From: Dehalococcoidia bacterium
Lineage (GTDB): Bacteria; Chloroflexota; Dehalococcoidia; GIF9; AB-539-J10
Assembly: GCA_030612345.1 (NCBI GenBank)
Contig: JAUWOB010000037.1
Coordinates: 1-7,963 of the forward strand
Direction: 5' to 3'
Length of the DNA stretch: 7,963 nt
Under the pieces are notes generated by a model. It saw only the letters and a program-made list of their open reading frames with translations, had not been told where the DNA came from and did not search any database. This document shows, in pieces, positions 5,466-7,963 of the stretch. The first letter of the stretch is position 1. Every line of letters begins with the position of its first letter. A program made the position numbers and the translations under genes.

Positions 5466-6572
5466 ATGAAGGCCAGTGAAAGAAGCGAGGTTTTCTTCTT
5501 CCCTTATGATACGGGCAGGGCTTTTCTCAGGGGACTGAAAGCCCTCTTCTCCAGCATAGCCGCTGTTGTCTCTGAAGGTGATTCCGTGGCGGTGAAGGTG
5601 CACATGGGAGAGTATGGCGGTAGCACCTACCTTCGCCCGCCATTAGTGCGCCGGGTGTGTGACCTGATCAAGGAAGCCGGGGCCAGGCCGTTTGTCACGG
5701 ATACCACTACTCTCTATCCGGGAAGGAGATTCACCGCCCGGCAGTATCTAGCTACAGCAGCCTTCAATGGCTTTACCGAGGAATCTATGGGAGTGCCCAT
5801 CATCATCGCCGACGGGGAGCAAGGCTATGATGGTGAGTGGGTGGATATCCCTGGGCGGGTTTCTGATTGCTCTTTAGACAAAGTGAAGGTAGCTAGCGAG
5901 ATTCTCAATGCCGACAGCATGATCGTTCTTACTCACGTGAAGGGGCATCCTGTAGCTGGCTTCGGCGGCTCTATCAAGAATGTGGCTATGGGCTGTGTTA
6001 CCAAGGAGTCGAAGGCTGCTCAACACAGGGTAAATCGTGGTCTCATCGCCCTCTCTAAGTGCACGGGCTGTGGACAATGCGTTGAAGCCTGCCTCTTCGG
6101 ATGTATGTCCTTACACGAGGAGAAAATGGCACGTGACGAGGAGAAATGCATGAACTGCAATCGGTGCCTTTATCTTTGCCCGGAGGACGTTTTCTCCTTA
6201 CCGCCCCGGGCGAAAGAGAGATTGCAGGTTTATCTGGCTCACAGTGCTGCTGGGGCGCTCAGCCGGTTTCACTCCAAAGTGGCTTTCATCAATTTCGTCC
6301 AGGATGTGACGCCGTTGTGCGATTGCGTTGCACCGTCAGGTTTGCCGGTGGTCCCTGACATTGGCATCCTCGCCTCGACGGACGTGGTAGCTATTGACAG
6401 GGCATCTCTGGACCTGATTGGCCAGAGCAAGCCCGTAGGGAAGTTCGCCGGCATCAGCTCTCCCGATATACTGGGCAAGCTAAATGGTACGGATAGCCTG
6501 GTTCAGATGAGAGCTGCTCAGGAGCTTGGCCTGGGTAACATGGAATATGAACTCAAAGAGCGGAGACAATAA
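5466..6572 (+). CDS. DUF362 domain protein with two [4Fe-4S] ferredoxin motifs
   Basis: A 368-residue cytoplasmic iron-sulfur protein of the DUF362 family, whose biochemical role is not established. The N-terminal part (about 1-190) carries family features: VKVHMGEYGGSTYLRPPLVR, ARPFVTDTTTLYPGRR, LTHVKGHPVAGFGGSIKNVA. A dicluster ferredoxin insert follows. C199, C202, C205 and C209 come from KCTGCGQCVEAC, and C228, C231, C234 and C238 from KCMNCNRCLYLCP, enough for two [4Fe-4S] clusters. The first set lacks the usual Pro after its last Cys, having Leu instead. DUF362 sequence resumes after the insert (PLCDCVAPSGLPVVPDIGIL, STDVVAIDRASLDLI). There is no signal peptide or membrane helix. It stands 62 bp after radC with a possible promoter of its own, so it may be a separate unit. 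An electron-transfer or redox role is inferred from the clusters only. Confidence 0.9.
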   Translation: MKASERSEVFFFPYDTGRAFLRGLKALFSSIAAVVSEGDSVAVKVHMGEYGGSTYLRPPLVRRVCDLIKEAGARPFVTDTTTLYPGRRFTARQYLATAAFNGFTEESMGVPIIIADGEQGYDGEWVDIPGRVSDCSLDKVKVASEILNADSMIVLTHVKGHPVAGFGGSIKNVAMGCVTKESKAAQHRVNRGLIALSKCTGCGQCVEACLFGCMSLHEEKMARDEEKCMNCNRCLYLCPEDVFSLPPRAKERLQVYLAHSAAGALSRFHSKVAFINFVQDVTPLCDCVAPSGLPVVPDIGILASTDVVAIDRASLDLIGQSKPVGKFAGISSPDILGKLNGTDSLVQMRAAQELGLGNMEYELKERRQ

Positions 6573-6706
6573 CGCTAGCAATAGAAAGAGTGCGGTTAAT
6601 CATATAATCCGACTTATGATGACACTATAACGCGAATAGTCGTCATCTGCTGAATAAGTGTTAAACTTGTTCTTACTCAGGCGAAGGTTTGCGGGCTAAC
6701 AGGGCC
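6573..6706. promoter_or_regulatory. Intergenic region with TATAAT box before the transporter gene
   Basis: This gap is more AT-rich by eye than its surroundings. It holds a perfect TATAAT (6603-6608) with no recognisable -35, a second TATAAC (6626-6631) inside the inverted repeat described separately, and no T-tract terminator. A promoter for the substrate-binding protein gene is likely, but which box is used cannot be decided by reading. Confidence 0.4.
6618..6647. repeat. Inverted repeat, 11-bp stem with one bulge
   Basis: The left arm GATGACACTAT (6618-6628) pairs with the right arm ATAGTCGTCATC (6636-6647) around the loop AACGCGA. All 11 left-arm bases pair, leaving one bulged C (6641). 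No run of T follows on either side, so it is not a typical intrinsic terminator. It begins about 10 bases after the TATAAT box, roughly at the expected transcription start, a position suited to an operator or a 5' mRNA hairpin. Confidence 0.6.
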
Positions 6707-7963
6707 ATGAAATCAAGTGGCACAGGAAGCGGGACGATCATATTTCTCTCGCTGGTCTTTGCCTTGTTTCTCCTTCCTCTAGCGAGCTGCCCTCCCTGGT
6801 GGTATGACGGACTTCCCCCTTCCACAGAGCAAGAGCTGCGCCTCCTGGATAGCGGCCCCATAACACTGGACCCGGCGATTTCCGCCGACATGTCTTCTCA
6901 TACCTACGTCGTGCACATCTTCTCTGGCCTGGTGCGCCTTGACCGTGAGTTGAACATAGTGCCCGATATTGCTGAGAGCTGGGAGGTAAGCCCCGATGGC
7001 AGGACATATACCTTCTACCTGCGCCAGGGGGTGAGATTTCACAGTGGCAGAGAGGTGCAGGCTGCCGATTTCAAATACTCCTGGGAGCGGGCCTGCGATC
7101 CAGCCGCTGGCTCTGGCACAGCTGCTACATATCTGGGCGACATCGTTGGCGCCGGGGATATGCTGGCGGGAAGGACGGGAGAAATTCCGGGGATCGAGGT
7201 TATTGACGACTACGCCCTACAGGTTACCATTGATGAACCCAAGGTTTACTTCCTGAGCAAACTGAGTTATCCCACCGCCTTTGTGGTTGATAGGGGTAAT
7301 GTGGAATCCGGTACGAACTGGTGGCGTCGGCCGAACGGGACCGGGCCATTCAAGTTAGAGGAATGGAGAGAAGGGCAGTGGCTGATCTTGAAGCCTCACG
7401 AAAGCTATTATGGCGAGCCGGCCAAACTGGAACAGGTCGTCTTCTATCTTCTGGCCGGGGCGCCCATGGCCATGTATGAAATGGGGCAGATCGATGTCGC
7501 TCCTGTTCACTCTGCCTACATCGACCTGGTACTTGATGAGACCGGCCCGTTTTATGGCGAGTTAGCTGCGACGCCCGAGCTAAGCCTCTATTATATCGGC
7601 TTCAACACTGCCCGACCTCCCTTCGACGACGTTAACGTGCGGCGGGCCTTCTGCCATGCAGTGGACAAGGAGCGTATAGCTGCGGTGATATTCAGGGATA
7701 TGATGAGTGTAGCTAATGGTATTCTGCCGCCGGGCATGCCTGGATATGATGAAGCTATTCAGGGCCTCGACTACGACGTGGCAAAGGCAATCGAGCTTAT
7801 CGCCGCCTCGACATATGGGCATGTCTCGAACCTGCCTCCCATCACCCTTACCGTTTCCGGGTACGGCAATTACATTCCCGAATATCTAGGCGCTATCATC
7901 CAGGAATGGCAGCCCAACCTCGGCGTGGAAGTCTCGGTGAGGCAACTGGAGTCAGAGAAGTTC
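6707..7963 (+). CDS. ABC transporter substrate-binding lipoprotein, family 5 (runs off right edge)
   Basis: This is the extracellular solute receptor of a peptide, nickel or related ABC importer (DppA/OppA-like, SBP_bac_5 family). The window holds 419 codons without a stop, so the C-terminus is missing (family length is usually 500-600). The signal peptide has a hydrophobic core (IIFLSLVFALFLL) and a lipobox LASC with Cys28, predicting lipid attachment. Mature-domain family features include LDSGPITLDPAISADM, IFSGLVRLD, IVPDIAESWEVSPDGRTYTF, LRQGVRFHSGREVQAADF, PNGTGPFKLEEW and VRRAFCHAVDKERIA. ATG 6707 has only AGGG two bases upstream, too close for a good ribosome-binding site. TTG 6689 is an in-frame alternative that would add a more basic n-region (LRANRAMK). 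Permease and ATPase genes would be expected downstream, outside the window. The solute cannot be predicted. Confidence 0.9.
   Translation, partial: MKSSGTGSGTIIFLSLVFALFLLPLASCPPWWYDGLPPSTEQELRLLDSGPITLDPAISADMSSHTYVVHIFSGLVRLDRELNIVPDIAESWEVSPDGRTYTFYLRQGVRFHSGREVQAADFKYSWERACDPAAGSGTAATYLGDIVGAGDMLAGRTGEIPGIEVIDDYALQVTIDEPKVYFLSKLSYPTAFVVDRGNVESGTNWWRRPNGTGPFKLEEWREGQWLILKPHESYYGEPAKLEQVVFYLLAGAPMAMYEMGQIDVAPVHSAYIDLVLDETGPFYGELAATPELSLYYIGFNTARPPFDDVNVRRAFCHAVDKERIAAVIFRDMMSVANGILPPGMPGYDEAIQGLDYDVAKAIELIAASTYGHVSNLPPITLTVSGYGNYIPEYLGAIIQEWQPNLGVEVSVRQLESEKF

Noticed and set aside
7580..7822. An 80-residue minus-strand ORF in the transporter gene region
   Set aside because: It is antisense to continuous family 5 substrate-binding protein coding sequence, with no homology or start signal of its own.
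1..7963. CRISPR array, insertion sequence, tRNA, rRNA or phage genes
   Set aside because: I found no regularly spaced repeats, no transposase-like motifs or terminal inverted repeats, and no tRNA cloverleaf or rRNA sequence on either strand by reading.

Overview
The window looks like an ordinary bacterial chromosome segment of moderate G+C with closely packed genes. Gene content and protein style (a bacterial A/V-type ATPase, the endonuclease V sequence, a secreted MA-type peptidase beside prfB, a DUF362-ferredoxin protein) remind me of uncultured Chloroflexota, perhaps Dehalococcoidia. That placement comes from memory of family sequences, not from a search, and is tentative.

Layout. Positions 1-1385 (minus strand) hold the start of an A/V-type ATPase operon: a small peripheral-stalk subunit (H/G type) followed one base later by subunit I, which runs off the left edge after 357 codons. 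A near-consensus sigma70-type promoter for this operon lies at 1498-1526. Diverging from it, 1614-5403 (plus strand) holds a tight cluster: endonuclease V (nfi) broken by a -1 frameshift near 2093-2100; prfB (RF2) with its family's in-frame TGA and +1 programmed frameshift at 2435-2441; a signal-peptide-bearing, C-terminally anchored HELTH metallopeptidase; and radC. The nfi remnant stops directly at the prfB start codon, and the next two junctions are 4-base overlaps (ATGA, GTGA), so this is probably one transcript. A short gap with a weak hairpin, a TATACT box and a strong Shine-Dalgarno leads to a DUF362 protein with two [4Fe-4S] ferredoxin motifs (5466-6572). A 134-bp gap with a TATAAT box and an 11-bp imperfect inverted repeat follows. 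The last gene (6707 to the right edge) is a family 5 peptide/nickel-type ABC transporter substrate-binding lipoprotein, open at the edge.

How the genes relate. The ATPase genes form one machine. The nfi-prfB-peptidase-radC cluster mixes DNA repair, translation termination and cell-surface proteolysis, with no obvious common pathway. The best leads are the disrupted nfi, the poorly conserved stimulator at the prfB frameshift site, the possible leaderless nfi start, the internal repeat in the small ATPase subunit, the prfB-peptidase coupling, and the inverted repeat before the transporter gene. I see no CRISPR array, transposon, tRNA, rRNA or phage module, and nothing that amounts to a clearly new system.
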